Shown: piece after piece, positions 22,810 through 32,328 of the stretch
Position numbering within the stretch: position 1 is the stretch's first letter
How the letters are laid out: the number at the start of each line of letters is the position of its first letter
From: Erysipelotrichaceae bacterium NK3D112
GTDB taxonomy: Bacteria > Bacillota_I > Bacilli_A > Erysipelotrichales > Erysipelotrichaceae
Assembly: GCA_000701725.1 (NCBI GenBank)
Contig: JNJQ01000002.1
Span: 62,001 to 126,000, forward strand
Direction: 5' to 3'
Length of the DNA: 64,000 nt
The notes under the pieces: generated by a model
The model's input: the letters and a program-made list of their open reading frames with translations, nothing else
Told to the model about the DNA's origin: nothing
Databases searched by the model: none
Made by a program: the position numbers and the translations under genes

Positions 22810-25800
22810 ATGCACATCAAAACAAGCAATTTAACAAAACGGCGGCTGATTGTATCCGCGGTGCTCTGCATCATCTGCACCGCCTGCATTACAGCAGCTG
22901 CCCAATCCGTTGTTTTCGAGAAAAACGAGTACACGTATTTCTTTGAAAACGAATGCCTGAATGAAGGCTGGATCATCCATGACGGCATCTTCATGAGTGA
23001 TGGGGAACCTGCCTACTGTATTGAGCCGGATGAGACCGTGGTGATCGGCGAGGACCGCTATGAGACGGGCTCATGGGAAACATACAGCGGCTATTCACGA
23101 GAGCTTAGAGATCAGATCACCGAATATTCCTGTTTCGGCTATGGCATCGACGGATCAAAGGATATGGAATCCTGGTATGCCACCCAGCTGTTGATCTGGA
23201 AAACGATCAATCCCGCGCTTGGTAATACAAAGGTCTGGCGTGATAAAGCCTATGACGGCTCAAGGTACATGAGCGATCAGACGGAAGAGATCACCCCGAT
23301 GATCAGAGAGCGCATGGATGCGATCGAAACCAAAACCGCTGAATATCACCGTGATGTTGATCCGGTATTCATCGATGAGTCAGGCAATGAACTGAATGCG
23401 CCTGTGACTGTAAAGGCTGGCGAGAAAGTGATCATCCGCGACAATGCGCAGGTGCTGCAGAACTACAGTCTCATGAATGATGATCCATCCATCACACAAA
23501 GCGGCAATGAAGTGACGATCGACACGAGAACAGCAGGGGTGATTCATCCGGTTTTCCATTATGCGGGCATACCGGATTCGATCAAAGGCGCGCCGCTTGT
23601 GCTCAAGTCAAGAGACGGCTCAAAGATCCAGACTCTTGTCATCCGCGGAACATGCCCGGTGAAATCATTTGAGACAGAGATTCATGTGAATGAGGCAAAG
23701 CTCAGGCTGATCAAACGGGATTCCCTGAACGGCGCAGAACCGCTCAATGAGGCATCATTTTCCGGCGCGCAGTATGAGCTGCGCAATGAGACACAGGATT
23801 TTACCGTTGCAGCGCTCAATGTCAATGCGCAGGGGTATTCGGATGTCATCGGCGGCCTGAACATCGCCGACACGTATTCGCTGCGTGAGACTGTTGCGCC
23901 AAAGGGCTATCAGCTGGATGAACAGACCCATAGATTCACACTGCAGGATCTTTCTGAAACGGATGGTGTTTATGAAATCGAAATGCAGGATGAAGTGATC
24001 TCAGGCAAAATGGCGCTGCACAAAGTCATCGCAAACCGCGAGTCATCGGATCTTTGCGTCAATGAAAAGGGAGCTCATTTCGCAGTTCTTTCCGCATCAT
24101 CGATTGAAGCTTACGGATCATTTGAAGAGGCGTTGAAACATTATGATGAAATCCATCCGCTGGAAAAGGCGAAGATCATCACCGATGAAAACGGCTATGG
24201 CGAAAGCGGAATGCTTGCCTATGGCGCCTACACGGTCAGACAGATCCAGGCCAGCGGACCGGATCTGCAGTTATGCGGGGATTTCAGCTTTACCATCGAT
24301 CAGAAAACAGATCAGCCGCTGCTGTTTGAAGTCAGCAATCTCCCGTCGCAATACCGTCTGAAAATCATCAAGAAGGATGCGGCGAGCGGTACCTTGATCA
24401 CCCGCACACCTGCCGTCTTTGAGATTTATGACGCCAAAGGAAACAAAGTCATACAGAAAGTCGGCTCTGCGGAATATGACACATTCATGAGCGCCTGTGC
24501 GCAGCATGACATCAAACCGGACAGAAATGTCTACGCCGATACCGCCTCAGATCCGGGCACACTGGTATTGCCATTGAGTCTGCCTGCAGGCAGCTATGAG
24601 CTGCGCGAAGTCAAAGCGCCTTATGGCTTTCATATTATGGAAAAAGCCATCCCGTTTGTGATCGGCAGCTCCGGTGTCCAAAGCGGCGGTCAGCCTTTTG
24701 CGGAAGTTACCGTGAACAATGAGCAGATCAAAGGCTCTTTACATCTGAAGAAAACAATCACAGAACCGCAATGCGGCCGCAGTCTGATTCCGCAGGACCT
24801 TTCGGGAATCAGATTCTCACTGACTGCCGGTGAGAATATCCTCTCTTGTACGGATGGCAGCCTGCTTTATGGAAAGGGGACGGAAGTCACGCAGCTGATC
24901 ACGGACAAAGACGGAAACGCCCATGCGGAAGGTCTGCCATGCGGAGAGTATCTGCTAAGAGAAACCCAGACACTCAGCAATCTCATTCTTTCTGCAAAGG
25001 AATACCGCTTCAGCGTGACTCCGGAACAGAAAGATATTGAAATTGAAGCTGAAAACAGTCCTGTTCTGACCGTATTCTCCAAGAAACAGGCTTCCGGCAC
25101 TGATGAGCTGCCCGGCGCGCATCTTTGCGTGACAGATGAGCAGGGCACGATTGTGGATGAATGGGTATCAGGCACTGTTCCCCATATCATTGCGGGACTT
25201 TCCAAAGAACAGACATACATCCTCAGAGAAACCATCACGCCTTCACTTTCAGAAGGAGGCAGCTATGTGAAAGCGGAAGAGATCCGCTTCACGCCTGTGA
25301 ATGATCCTGCCGGCAGCACCGTTGAAATGCGCAACGGCATCGTCAGTGTCGGTAAATACACAAAGGACCAGCAGCCGCTTGCAGGTGCGTGCTTTGAAGT
25401 GATCGATGAGCTTGGAGAAGTCAAAGATGAGTGGGAGAGTGACGGCACAGAACATATCGTGAACAATCTTTGCGCAGGCATCACTTACACACTTCGGGAA
25501 ACATCCGCACCGGCAGGCTATTACCGCAGCTATGAAACGCAGTTCACGCCGAAATCCGGAGTGGATCTGGTTCTGGAAGTGAACAACGCGCCGATCAGTG
25601 TGACAGTGAGCAAACTTGCCGAAGACACCGGAAAACTCCTGGAAGGAGTCATACTGACCCTGTATGAGCAGACGGAAGAGGACGAGACGATCATTGCCAG
25701 CTGGCAGAGCGGAAAAGAACCGATGCAGATCGGTCCGTATCTGAAAGCCGGCACGTCATACCGGCTTGAGGAAAGCGCGGCGGTGGAAGGCGTCTATACG

Positions 25801-26589
25801 GCTGCGGATGTGTATTTCACAACGGAAACCTATGATCCGATGAGCGATGCGGATGTGAACATCATCATGATTGATGCGGCTGTGCGTCTTGGAGCTTTGA
25901 AGTCTGATGAAAGCGGCAGTCCGCTCTCAGGTGCGAAACTTGGCCTGTACGATACACAAGGCACGCTTCTGCATGAATGGATCAGTGAGAAAAGAATCGA
26001 AGATCTTTCATCTTATGTCAAAGGTGACGGCACCTACGTATTGAAGGAGATTTCCGCGCCGCAGGGGTATGCCCTCAGCGATTCGCTTGTCTTTACGGTT
26101 AAAGGCAATTCCGCGAAGAATCAGCTGTTAAGGATGATTGACCGCAATGTGAGAATCCATCTCAGCGTGCATAAAACCGACAGTGAGGACGGCACTCCGC
26201 TATCAGGCGCACAGATCACGGTTTATCACGCTTCCGGCAACCGTGAAGCGCGTGATGTCAATGGAAAACGGGCGACGGGCACCACGGATGAAAACGGCGA
26301 GGTGTCATTTGTGCTGCCTTATGATCCGCAGGGCTACTATGTCAGGGAGACAAAAGCACCGAAAGGCTATTCCCTCAACCGCAGCCGGTTTGACCTCTCG
26401 GGTGTTTCGGAAAACAACCCGCCGGTTGTATTTGAAGAGATCACCATCACAGACAGCAGAAAGACCGTGCCCACCGGCATCGGCGCCCGTGTGCCGGCAC
26501 TTCTTTGGGCTTCACTAGTCCTGGCACTGATCGCGGCAGGTGTGCGATGCGTGAATGGTTATGGAAGATCACATCGGCGGCGTCACTGA
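22810..26589 (+). CDS. Thioester-domain, multi-Cna_B surface adhesin (SpaA-like)
   Basis: This 1259-residue surface protein starts with a signal peptide (about 10-32). The first domain is a TQXA-type thioester domain: Cys70 in AYCIEP and Gln126 in YATQLLIW are placed to form the internal Cys-Gln thioester that lets Gram-positive adhesins bind host proteins covalently. About nine Cna_B/SpaA-type beta-sandwich domains follow (residues ~290-1215), each beginning with a K-bearing strand such as LRLIKRDS and ending near LRET.AP.GY, with Lys, Glu and Asn suited to isopeptide bonds. The C-terminus has VPTG, a hydrophobic helix and a basic tail, a variant sorting signal. AGGAGG supports the start. 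The sortase gene overlaps its end by 43 bases. Confidence 0.92.
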   Translation: MHIKTSNLTKRRLIVSAVLCIICTACITAAAQSVVFEKNEYTYFFENECLNEGWIIHDGIFMSDGEPAYCIEPDETVVIGEDRYETGSWETYSGYSRELRDQITEYSCFGYGIDGSKDMESWYATQLLIWKTINPALGNTKVWRDKAYDGSRYMSDQTEEITPMIRERMDAIETKTAEYHRDVDPVFIDESGNELNAPVTVKAGEKVIIRDNAQVLQNYSLMNDDPSITQSGNEVTIDTRTAGVIHPVFHYAGIPDSIKGAPLVLKSRDGSKIQTLVIRGTCPVKSFETEIHVNEAKLRLIKRDSLNGAEPLNEASFSGAQYELRNETQDFTVAALNVNAQGYSDVIGGLNIADTYSLRETVAPKGYQLDEQTHRFTLQDLSETDGVYEIEMQDEVISGKMALHKVIANRESSDLCVNEKGAHFAVLSASSIEAYGSFEEALKHYDEIHPLEKAKIITDENGYGESGMLAYGAYTVRQIQASGPDLQLCGDFSFTIDQKTDQPLLFEVSNLPSQYRLKIIKKDAASGTLITRTPAVFEIYDAKGNKVIQKVGSAEYDTFMSACAQHDIKPDRNVYADTASDPGTLVLPLSLPAGSYELREVKAPYGFHIMEKAIPFVIGSSGVQSGGQPFAEVTVNNEQIKGSLHLKKTITEPQCGRSLIPQDLSGIRFSLTAGENILSCTDGSLLYGKGTEVTQLITDKDGNAHAEGLPCGEYLLRETQTLSNLILSAKEYRFSVTPEQKDIEIEAENSPVLTVFSKKQASGTDELPGAHLCVTDEQGTIVDEWVSGTVPHIIAGLSKEQTYILRETITPSLSEGGSYVKAEEIRFTPVNDPAGSTVEMRNGIVSVGKYTKDQQPLAGACFEVIDELGEVKDEWESDGTEHIVNNLCAGITYTLRETSAPAGYYRSYETQFTPKSGVDLVLEVNNAPISVTVSKLAEDTGKLLEGVILTLYEQTEEDETIIASWQSGKEPMQIGPYLKAGTSYRLEESAAVEGVYTAADVYFTTETYDPMSDADVNIIMIDAAVRLGALKSDESGSPLSGAKLGLYDTQGTLLHEWISEKRIEDLSSYVKGDGTYVLKEISAPQGYALSDSLVFTVKGNSAKNQLLRMIDRNVRIHLSVHKTDSEDGTPLSGAQITVYHASGNREARDVNGKRATGTTDENGEVSFVLPYDPQGYYVRETKAPKGYSLNRSRFDLSGVSENNPPVVFEEITITDSRKTVPTGIGARVPALLWASLVLALIAAGVRCVNGYGRSHRRRH

Positions 26590-27275
26590 TCCTGTTTGTG
26601 TGCGGCCTGCTTCAAAGCCATCATGAAACAAATCTCATAAAACGTGCAGAAAATACGGAAAAGCATCTGGAAAAACGGATCTTTGAAAAAGAGGAAGCAA
26701 ATGACGAAGAGGATGTGTTCACGCAGCTGCGGGACATCAATCCGGATTTCAGGGCACTGCTGGAATTTGAAAGCAGCCTGATCAGACTGCCTGTGGTGCA
26801 GGCAGACGACAACAGCTGGTATCTGAATCATCTGTTTGACGGCAGTGAAGGAATGACCGGCACACTGTTTTTTGATATGCAGTGCGAAAAGGACGATGAG
26901 CTGCGCGTCATTTACGGACATTCCGTCTTCGGAAAAGGAGAGACGATGTTCACGCCGCTGCATCAGCTGCGCTCCCAGGAATTCTTTGAAGACAACCGCA
27001 TCTTCACATTGCGTGATGGGGAAACGGAAGAAGTCTATGAGATCATCAGTGTCTTCATCAACGATGAAGCCTCCATGAATGCCCTGGACACAAGAATCCG
27101 CAGTTTTATCAGCCAAAACGACAAAGAAGCCTTTATCCAGGAGGCTGCAGACCGCTCTCTTGTTCATGCGGATACGGCATATGATCCGCAGGCAAAAGCA
27201 CTCATCCTGCAGACCTGCATGGATCTGGAAAGCCTTGAGCGGCTGTGCGTGCTGGCAGTCATGAAACAGGGTTAA
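26547..27275 (+). CDS. Class B sortase
   Basis: The 242-residue transpeptidase has an N-terminal membrane anchor (about 9-23). The catalytic residues are His125 in VIYGHS, Cys224 in LILQTC and Arg232 in ERLCVLAV, in the class B arrangement with its inserted helix between strands. It most likely cleaves the VPTG-type signal of the adhesin encoded directly upstream and anchors it to the wall or a pilus. The start lies inside the adhesin's last codons, with AGGTG upstream, so it is translationally coupled. No shaft pilin or second sortase is present, so this is a minimal two-gene module. Confidence 0.92.
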   Translation: MREWLWKITSAASLILFVCGLLQSHHETNLIKRAENTEKHLEKRIFEKEEANDEEDVFTQLRDINPDFRALLEFESSLIRLPVVQADDNSWYLNHLFDGSEGMTGTLFFDMQCEKDDELRVIYGHSVFGKGETMFTPLHQLRSQEFFEDNRIFTLRDGETEEVYEIISVFINDEASMNALDTRIRSFISQNDKEAFIQEAADRSLVHADTAYDPQAKALILQTCMDLESLERLCVLAVMKQG

Positions 27276-27335
27276 TCTGCTTTATTGAATTCGCTTCCTC
27301 TTTGTTGTACAGTATGCACGAAAGAGGAAAACAGA

Positions 27336-28664
27336 ATGAAACCGATCACAATGGATACCCTTGAACAGCTGCGTTCTGCATATTGCGCAGACGCAAAAGC
27401 CAAAGTTGTCAGAAATGCTCTGACAAAGAATGACATCACTCTGATCAGCCGCTCTTTTGAAGCGGAAAACAGCAACCCCCATATTTTTACAATTGATCTG
27501 AAAACAATGCCCGCAACCGCACAGATGGCATCCGGCAGATGCTGGATCTTCTCTGCACTGAATGTGATGCGGGAAATCATTGCGAAGAAATACGGCATCA
27601 AGGAGTTCGAGCTTTCCCAGAATTATGTCGCTTTCTATGACAAGCTTGAAAAGGCGAACTGGTTCATGGAATGCATCATCGCTGAGATTGATCAGCCCCT
27701 TGGCAGTGAAAAGAACCGCTTCCTTCTGGAAGGCGCGGTCAGTGACGGAGGTCAGTGGAACATGCTGACAAGCCTCATCAGCAAATACGGCATCTGCCCC
27801 AAGACTGCCATGCTTGAAACTTATCAGTCCTCCCATACCCGCGGCATGAACGGCCTGCTCAACAAACGCCTCAGAAAGTTCGCTTCCGATGCGCACCGTG
27901 CCCATGCGGAAGACAGAGACGGGGATATCGAAGCTCTGCGTGAGACAGCGCTGAAGGAAATCTACAGCCTGATCGCTTCCTGCTTCGGCGTTCCTCCGAA
28001 ATCCTTCACCTTTGAATACTATGACAAGGACGGCAAGGCGCATGCCGAATACAATGTCACACCGAAGGAATTCTATGAGAAGTATCTCGGGGTGGATCTG
28101 TGCGATTATGTCAGCGTGATCAACGGCCCGACTGCCGACAAGCCTTACCATAAGACATTCACGGTTGAATATCTCGGCAATGTCGTAAGCGGCAATCGTG
28201 TGGAACTGCTCAATGTGCCGATGGATGAACTGAAGACATACATCCTCAATACTCTGAAAGACGGCGAGCCGGTATGGTTCGGCTGCGATTGCGGCAAGGA
28301 CGGCGACCGCGAGACGGGTCTTTGGGATGATGCCCAGTATGATTATGAGGGAACCTTTGATATGGATCTCTCCATGACCAAGGCGGAGATGCTTGATGCC
28401 AGACAGAGCGCGATGAACCATGCGATGGTCATCACCGGCGTCAATCTTGTGGAAGACAAACCGACCAGATGGAAGATCGAAAACTCCTGGGGCGACAAAC
28501 CCGGCAACAAGGGCTACTTCACCGCCAGCGACACCTGGTTTGACCGCTATGTTTATGTGGCGGCAATCCATAAGAAATATCTGAGTGATGAAGCAAAGGC
28601 AGCTCTTCTGGAAGAGCCGGCGCTGCTGTCACCGTGGGATCCGTTTGGAACACTGGCGGACTGA
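27336..28664 (+). CDS. pepC: Aminopeptidase C (bleomycin hydrolase family)
   Basis: The 442-residue cysteine peptidase of family C1B removes N-terminal residues from peptides in the cytoplasm, usually as a hexamer. The active-site Cys is in ASGRCWIFSALN (about 70), the His in NHAMVITG and the Asn in KIENSWG, in the expected order. The length is typical of PepC. GAGGAA lies seven bases or so before ATG 27336. The gene is monocistronic with a following terminator. It probably supports peptide use by the cell. Confidence 0.95.
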   Translation: MKPITMDTLEQLRSAYCADAKAKVVRNALTKNDITLISRSFEAENSNPHIFTIDLKTMPATAQMASGRCWIFSALNVMREIIAKKYGIKEFELSQNYVAFYDKLEKANWFMECIIAEIDQPLGSEKNRFLLEGAVSDGGQWNMLTSLISKYGICPKTAMLETYQSSHTRGMNGLLNKRLRKFASDAHRAHAEDRDGDIEALRETALKEIYSLIASCFGVPPKSFTFEYYDKDGKAHAEYNVTPKEFYEKYLGVDLCDYVSVINGPTADKPYHKTFTVEYLGNVVSGNRVELLNVPMDELKTYILNTLKDGEPVWFGCDCGKDGDRETGLWDDAQYDYEGTFDMDLSMTKAEMLDARQSAMNHAMVITGVNLVEDKPTRWKIENSWGDKPGNKGYFTASDTWFDRYVYVAAIHKKYLSDEAKAALLEEPALLSPWDPFGTLAD

Positions 28665-28680
28665 TTGCATGTAAATGTGA

Positions 28681-28709
28681 AAAAGGAAGAGGTAATCTCT
28701 TCCTTTTTT
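28681..28709 (+). terminator. Terminator of pepC
   Basis: Stem GGAAGAG / CTCTTCC with a GTAAT loop and six T's. Confidence 0.88.
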
Positions 28710-28717
28710 GACGGAAA

Positions 28718-28726
28718 TGCTATAAT
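28718..28726 (+). promoter_or_regulatory. Extended -10 promoter of rimO
   Basis: TGCTATAAT is a full extended -10, 26 bp before the ATG. The -35 is weak. Confidence 0.55.
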
Positions 28727-28752
28727 TGCACAGGTACGCAGGAGGAAACGTC

Positions 28753-30057
28753 ATGAAAATCGGAGTGATCTCGCTTGGATGCGCTAAAAATCTAGTTGAT
28801 ACAGAAAACCTGCTCGGCATTCTGAATGCCAGCGGCATGGAGATTGTCACGGATTATGATGAGGCGGAAGCGATCATCATCAATACATGCGGATTTATCG
28901 AAAGCGCAAAGACGGAAGCGATCGACACGATTTTATCGACGGCTGACCTGAAGGAAAACAATCTGAAAAAACTGATTGTCATGGGATGTCTGTCCACCCG
29001 CTACAAACCGCAGCTGGAAGAAGAGATGCCGGAAGTGGACCGTTTCATTTCAATCAGCGAATACAGACAGCTCGGCGCCATTTTATCCGAAGAGCTCGGT
29101 GTGAAGATCATCAACAGCTACGGCAAGACACCGCGTCTGCTTTCTGGCAAACCCTGGATGGCATATCTGAGAATCGCTGACGGCTGCGACAACCGCTGCA
29201 GCTATTGCGCCATTCCGCTCATTCGCGGCGACATGCACTCCGTACCTGAAGAAGAGCTGGTTGCCGAAGCGCAAAGGCTGATCGCAGCGGGCGTTAAGGA
29301 GCTGAATCTGATTGCCCAGGACAGCTCACGCTACGGCTATGACCTTGACGGACAGCTCCATCTTTCCTCACTGCTTAAAAAGCTTGACGCGCTGGAAGGC
29401 GTGAAATGGATCCGGGTGCTTTATCTTTATCCGGATGAAATCCCCGATGACCTGATTGAAACGATGAAGACATGCGGACACGTACTGCCTTATTTCGATA
29501 TTCCCGTTCAGCATGGCAATAACCGCATTCTCAAGGAAATGCACCGCCGCGGCAGCCGTGAGCTGATCATTGAGCGCTGTGCGCGCATCCGTGAGGAACT
29601 GCCTCAGGCTGTGCTTCGTACAACCCTGATCACCGGCTTCCCGAGTGAAACCGAGGAAGAACATCAGGACACACTCTCATTGATCCAAACCGTCAGATTT
29701 GATCATCTCGGCGCTTTTACCTATTCCTCTGAAGAGGACACACCCGCCTATGAGATGGAGGATGATATTCCCCAGGAGGTCAAGGAAAGAAGACTTTCCG
29801 AGATCATGGCACTGCAGGCGAAGGTCAGTGAGGAATTGCTGAGTGAAAGAGTCGGGCAGACGGATGAGGTCATGGTTGAAAGCTATGACGATCTGAGCGG
29901 CATGTACATCGGCAGAAGCGCTCTGTTTGCGCCGGATGGGGTGGACGGATGCGTCCGTTTCCGCTCTTCAAAGAATCTGAAACCCGGTGATTTCGTAAAT
30001 GTCTGCTACAGAAGGGCAGCCGGTCACAATCTGATCGGCGATATGCTCAAACAATAA
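28753..30057 (+). CDS. rimO: Ribosomal protein S12 methylthiotransferase RimO
   Basis: The 434-residue radical-SAM enzyme adds a methylthio group to Asp of ribosomal protein S12. The N-terminal UPF0004 domain opens with ISLGCAKNLVDTE and has the Cys residues for an auxiliary [4Fe-4S] cluster (Cys at 10, 46, 80). The radical-SAM cluster motif is CDNRCSYCAIP (CxxxCxxC). A C-terminal TRAM domain ends the protein. SLGCAKN...DTE distinguishes RimO from MiaB. GGAGG lies eight bases before the ATG. The DUF2779 gene follows after ten bases and is probably co-transcribed. Confidence 0.96.
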   Translation: MKIGVISLGCAKNLVDTENLLGILNASGMEIVTDYDEAEAIIINTCGFIESAKTEAIDTILSTADLKENNLKKLIVMGCLSTRYKPQLEEEMPEVDRFISISEYRQLGAILSEELGVKIINSYGKTPRLLSGKPWMAYLRIADGCDNRCSYCAIPLIRGDMHSVPEEELVAEAQRLIAAGVKELNLIAQDSSRYGYDLDGQLHLSSLLKKLDALEGVKWIRVLYLYPDEIPDDLIETMKTCGHVLPYFDIPVQHGNNRILKEMHRRGSRELIIERCARIREELPQAVLRTTLITGFPSETEEEHQDTLSLIQTVRFDHLGAFTYSSEEDTPAYEMEDDIPQEVKERRLSEIMALQAKVSEELLSERVGQTDEVMVESYDDLSGMYIGRSALFAPDGVDGCVRFRSSKNLKPGDFVNVCYRRAAGHNLIGDMLKQ

Positions 30058-30067
30058 AGAGGTTTTT

Positions 30068-31549
30068 ATGTATCATATTTCCGACTGTAAAAAATACAGC
30101 CGCTGCGCCCGCCTGTTTGTTCTGGAAAACGCCCAGGAGAAACAGGAATACCGACCGTATGTGAGGCTGGATGAAGAGATCACGCTTCTGGCGGCTGAAA
30201 AGCTCGGCGTCACGCACTGCTTCAAAGGGGAGCGGGGCGATTCGGCTGAAAAAGCGCTGGAAGCCATGAAAAGTGAGGAATGGCTGCTCAAGGCACGCTT
30301 TGAATACAGAAATCTCAGAGTCAAGATCCCGTTTCTGCATCAGAACGGTGATGGCTGGGATGTGTATTTCCTGTTTGCCGGCCTTTATCCGCGCGCGGAT
30401 GATCTGCAGTTTTACTGCAATACCGCATGGGTTCTTGCCGGCAACGGAATCAATGTGAAAAACTGGTATGTGATCCACCTCAACGCATCCTATGTCAGAG
30501 GGGAAACACTTGATCCCAATGCGCTGTTTGTGATCAGCCGCAATTTCTATAACAGCAAGGGCAATCCATCTGTTCCGGTGGGTGAGACAATCCTGAGGAA
30601 CATGCGCGATCTGAGCGGCGACCTTGCCGCCATGGACAGATGCCTGCATGAAGAAATACCCGCACCGGTGCGCACAAACGCATGCACGGGCCGCACCAAG
30701 TGCCGCCATTACAATGAATGCTTTGAAGAGGAGAAACGCCAGGATGACAACTCGATCGTTCATCTGATCGGCGCCCAGCACCGCTATGCGATGATGAGAG
30801 AGGGCCGCACAAGACTGCGCGATGCCGATCCCGCACGTATCGAGGGCTCCCGTCAGCAGTTTGCCCAGATCATCGCCGACGGCACTGAGAACGGACTCTT
30901 CGCCGACCGAATGGCGCTGCACGCCTGGCTTGAGGACATCACTTATCCGGTGACTTTCCTTGATTTTGAGTGGGAGCGCTTCGCGGTGCCGCCATATCCG
31001 GGCATGAAGCCCTATGACGTGCTTCCCTTTGAATATTCCATCGATATTCTTCATGAAAACGGAGAGCGCGATCATAAGGTCTTCCTCTCGGTGGGGGATG
31101 ACAGACTTGAACTGGCGGAAAACCTGGTGAAGGATATTCCGCGTGTCGGCACGGTCATTGCCTATAACGCGGAAGGTGCCGAGAAGATCCGTATCCGTGA
31201 GCTTGCCGCGCTGTTTCCCAAACTGCGCGAAGAGCTGCTTGACATCAATGAGCGCATGGAGGATCTGCAGCTTCCCTTTGAAAGCGGAACGGTTTATGAC
31301 GTGCGCATGAGAGGGCAGTGGTCGCTCAAGATGATCATGAGCATGATGGATGATCCCGGCTATCACGACCTGGATATCCAGCAGGGAATGGACGCCGTCT
31401 TCCAGTGGCGCTACCTGGATCTTGACGGGGATATTGAAAACAAAGAGGAGATCATTGAGAATCTCAAGGCCTATTGCGGCATGGATTCCTATGCCATGAC
31501 CGTGGTCTATGAATGGCTGAGGAAAATCGACAGCAGTCCTGTTTCATAA
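30068..31549 (+). CDS. DUF2779 protein with Cas4-like N-terminus and DEDD-type exonuclease signature
   Basis: The 493-residue product matches DUF2779 in its C-terminal half: LDFEW (Asp299, Glu301), a VIAYNAEG segment near 363-370 and CGMDSYAM (Asp473) are spaced like the ExoI-III motifs of DnaQ/RNase H-like exonucleases. The N-terminal part begins SDCKKYSRC and later has Cys206, Cys212 and Cys218 (C-x5-C-x5-C), resembling the Fe-S staple of Cas4/AddB nucleases. The matching PD-(D/E)XK catalytic residues are not clear, so that half may be degenerate. A DNA or RNA end-processing role is inferred. It follows rimO by ten bases, with an AGAGG site. Confidence 0.75.
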   Translation: MYHISDCKKYSRCARLFVLENAQEKQEYRPYVRLDEEITLLAAEKLGVTHCFKGERGDSAEKALEAMKSEEWLLKARFEYRNLRVKIPFLHQNGDGWDVYFLFAGLYPRADDLQFYCNTAWVLAGNGINVKNWYVIHLNASYVRGETLDPNALFVISRNFYNSKGNPSVPVGETILRNMRDLSGDLAAMDRCLHEEIPAPVRTNACTGRTKCRHYNECFEEEKRQDDNSIVHLIGAQHRYAMMREGRTRLRDADPARIEGSRQQFAQIIADGTENGLFADRMALHAWLEDITYPVTFLDFEWERFAVPPYPGMKPYDVLPFEYSIDILHENGERDHKVFLSVGDDRLELAENLVKDIPRVGTVIAYNAEGAEKIRIRELAALFPKLREELLDINERMEDLQLPFESGTVYDVRMRGQWSLKMIMSMMDDPGYHDLDIQQGMDAVFQWRYLDLDGDIENKEEIIENLKAYCGMDSYAMTVVYEWLRKIDSSPVS

Positions 31550-31564
31550 ACGGACTGCTTTTTT
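31532..31564 (+). terminator. Terminator after the DUF2779 gene
   Basis: Stem AGCAGTCC / GGACTGCT spans the stop codon and is followed by six T's. Confidence 0.85.
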
Positions 31565-31707
31565 CATTATTCACAAATTACATATATGTTTTTCGTCCGG
31601 ATTCGGTTAAAATGAAAGCAGATAAAAGATATCAAAAAATCATTGAATATTCCCGGAAAGGTTTCTTTCCGTTTGCCGCAAATGTGCAGTAGAAATGGAG
31701 GCAGAAT

Positions 31708-32247
31708 ATGCGGTTTGAAATTGTTGGAAAAAACATTGAAATCTCGGATGCGATGAGGGAGAGAATCGAACTGAAACTGTCCAATCTGGACAAGTATCTT
31801 CTGATTAACTCTGACACAATCGCAAGGGTGGTTGCCCGTGTTTATCCGGATTCTGAGAAAGTAGAGGTGACCATTCCCACCAAAGTAGGAATCCTGAGAG
31901 CGGAAGTCGTCGATGATGATTTCTACGCAGCTCTCGATGCCGCAATTGACAAGCTTGAGGATCAGATCCGCAGGCAGAAGACAAGACTCTCCAGAAAGCA
32001 CCGCGAACATCTCGCCAAGGCCTTTGTCGAGGAAGAGGCACAGAACGAAAGAGCGGAATACGATATTCCGGTCAGAACAAAGACACTGGTCGCAAGCGAG
32101 CTCACACTGGATGACGCGATCATGCAGATGGAGCTTTCGGGACACAACTTCTACATCTACACCGATGAGGAGAGCGGAAAGATCTCCGTTGTCTACAGAA
32201 GAAGCTCCGAAGGCTATGGCCTGATTGAAGTCGAACAGGAAGACTGA
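31708..32247 (+). CDS. hpf: Long-form ribosome hibernation promoting factor
   Basis: The 179-residue protein has the N-terminal S30AE ribosome-binding domain (1-100), a linker, and the C-terminal dimerisation domain (about 122-179), as in long HPF of Firmicutes, which joins two 70S ribosomes into inactive 100S dimers in stationary phase. The C-terminal core with KTLVASELTLDDAIMQMELSG-type sequence is characteristic (residues ~124-144). GGAGG lies eight bases upstream of the ATG. It is monocistronic. A 158-bp intergenic region upstream has no operator I recognise. Confidence 0.96.
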   Translation: MRFEIVGKNIEISDAMRERIELKLSNLDKYLLINSDTIARVVARVYPDSEKVEVTIPTKVGILRAEVVDDDFYAALDAAIDKLEDQIRRQKTRLSRKHREHLAKAFVEEEAQNERAEYDIPVRTKTLVASELTLDDAIMQMELSGHNFYIYTDEESGKISVVYRRSSEGYGLIEVEQED

Positions 32248-32263
32248 TCAATCAAATCCAAAA

Positions 32264-32288
32264 GGAAGCGGTCCCCGCTTCCTTTTTT
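32264..32288 (+). terminator. Terminator of hpf
   Basis: Stem GGAAGCGG / CCGCTTCC with a three-base loop and six T's. Confidence 0.88.
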
Positions 32289-32301
32289 GTTTGCACGGCA
32301 T

Positions 32302-32326
32302 AAAAAAAACAGGCGGTTAAGCCTGT
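32302..32326 (-). terminator. Terminator of the membrane-protein gene
   Basis: On the minus strand ACAGGC / GCCTGT is followed by eight T's, immediately after the gene's stop. Confidence 0.85.
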
Positions 32327-32328
32327 GA

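Noticed and set aside
27282-28571. 429-codon minus-strand frame opposite pepC
   Set aside because: pepC has complete catalytic motifs and a ribosome-binding site; the antisense frame results from codon bias and low stop-codon density. Similar long shadows lie opposite the glp-like genes (4251-5279), DUF2779 (30047-31366) and rel (60197-61495).
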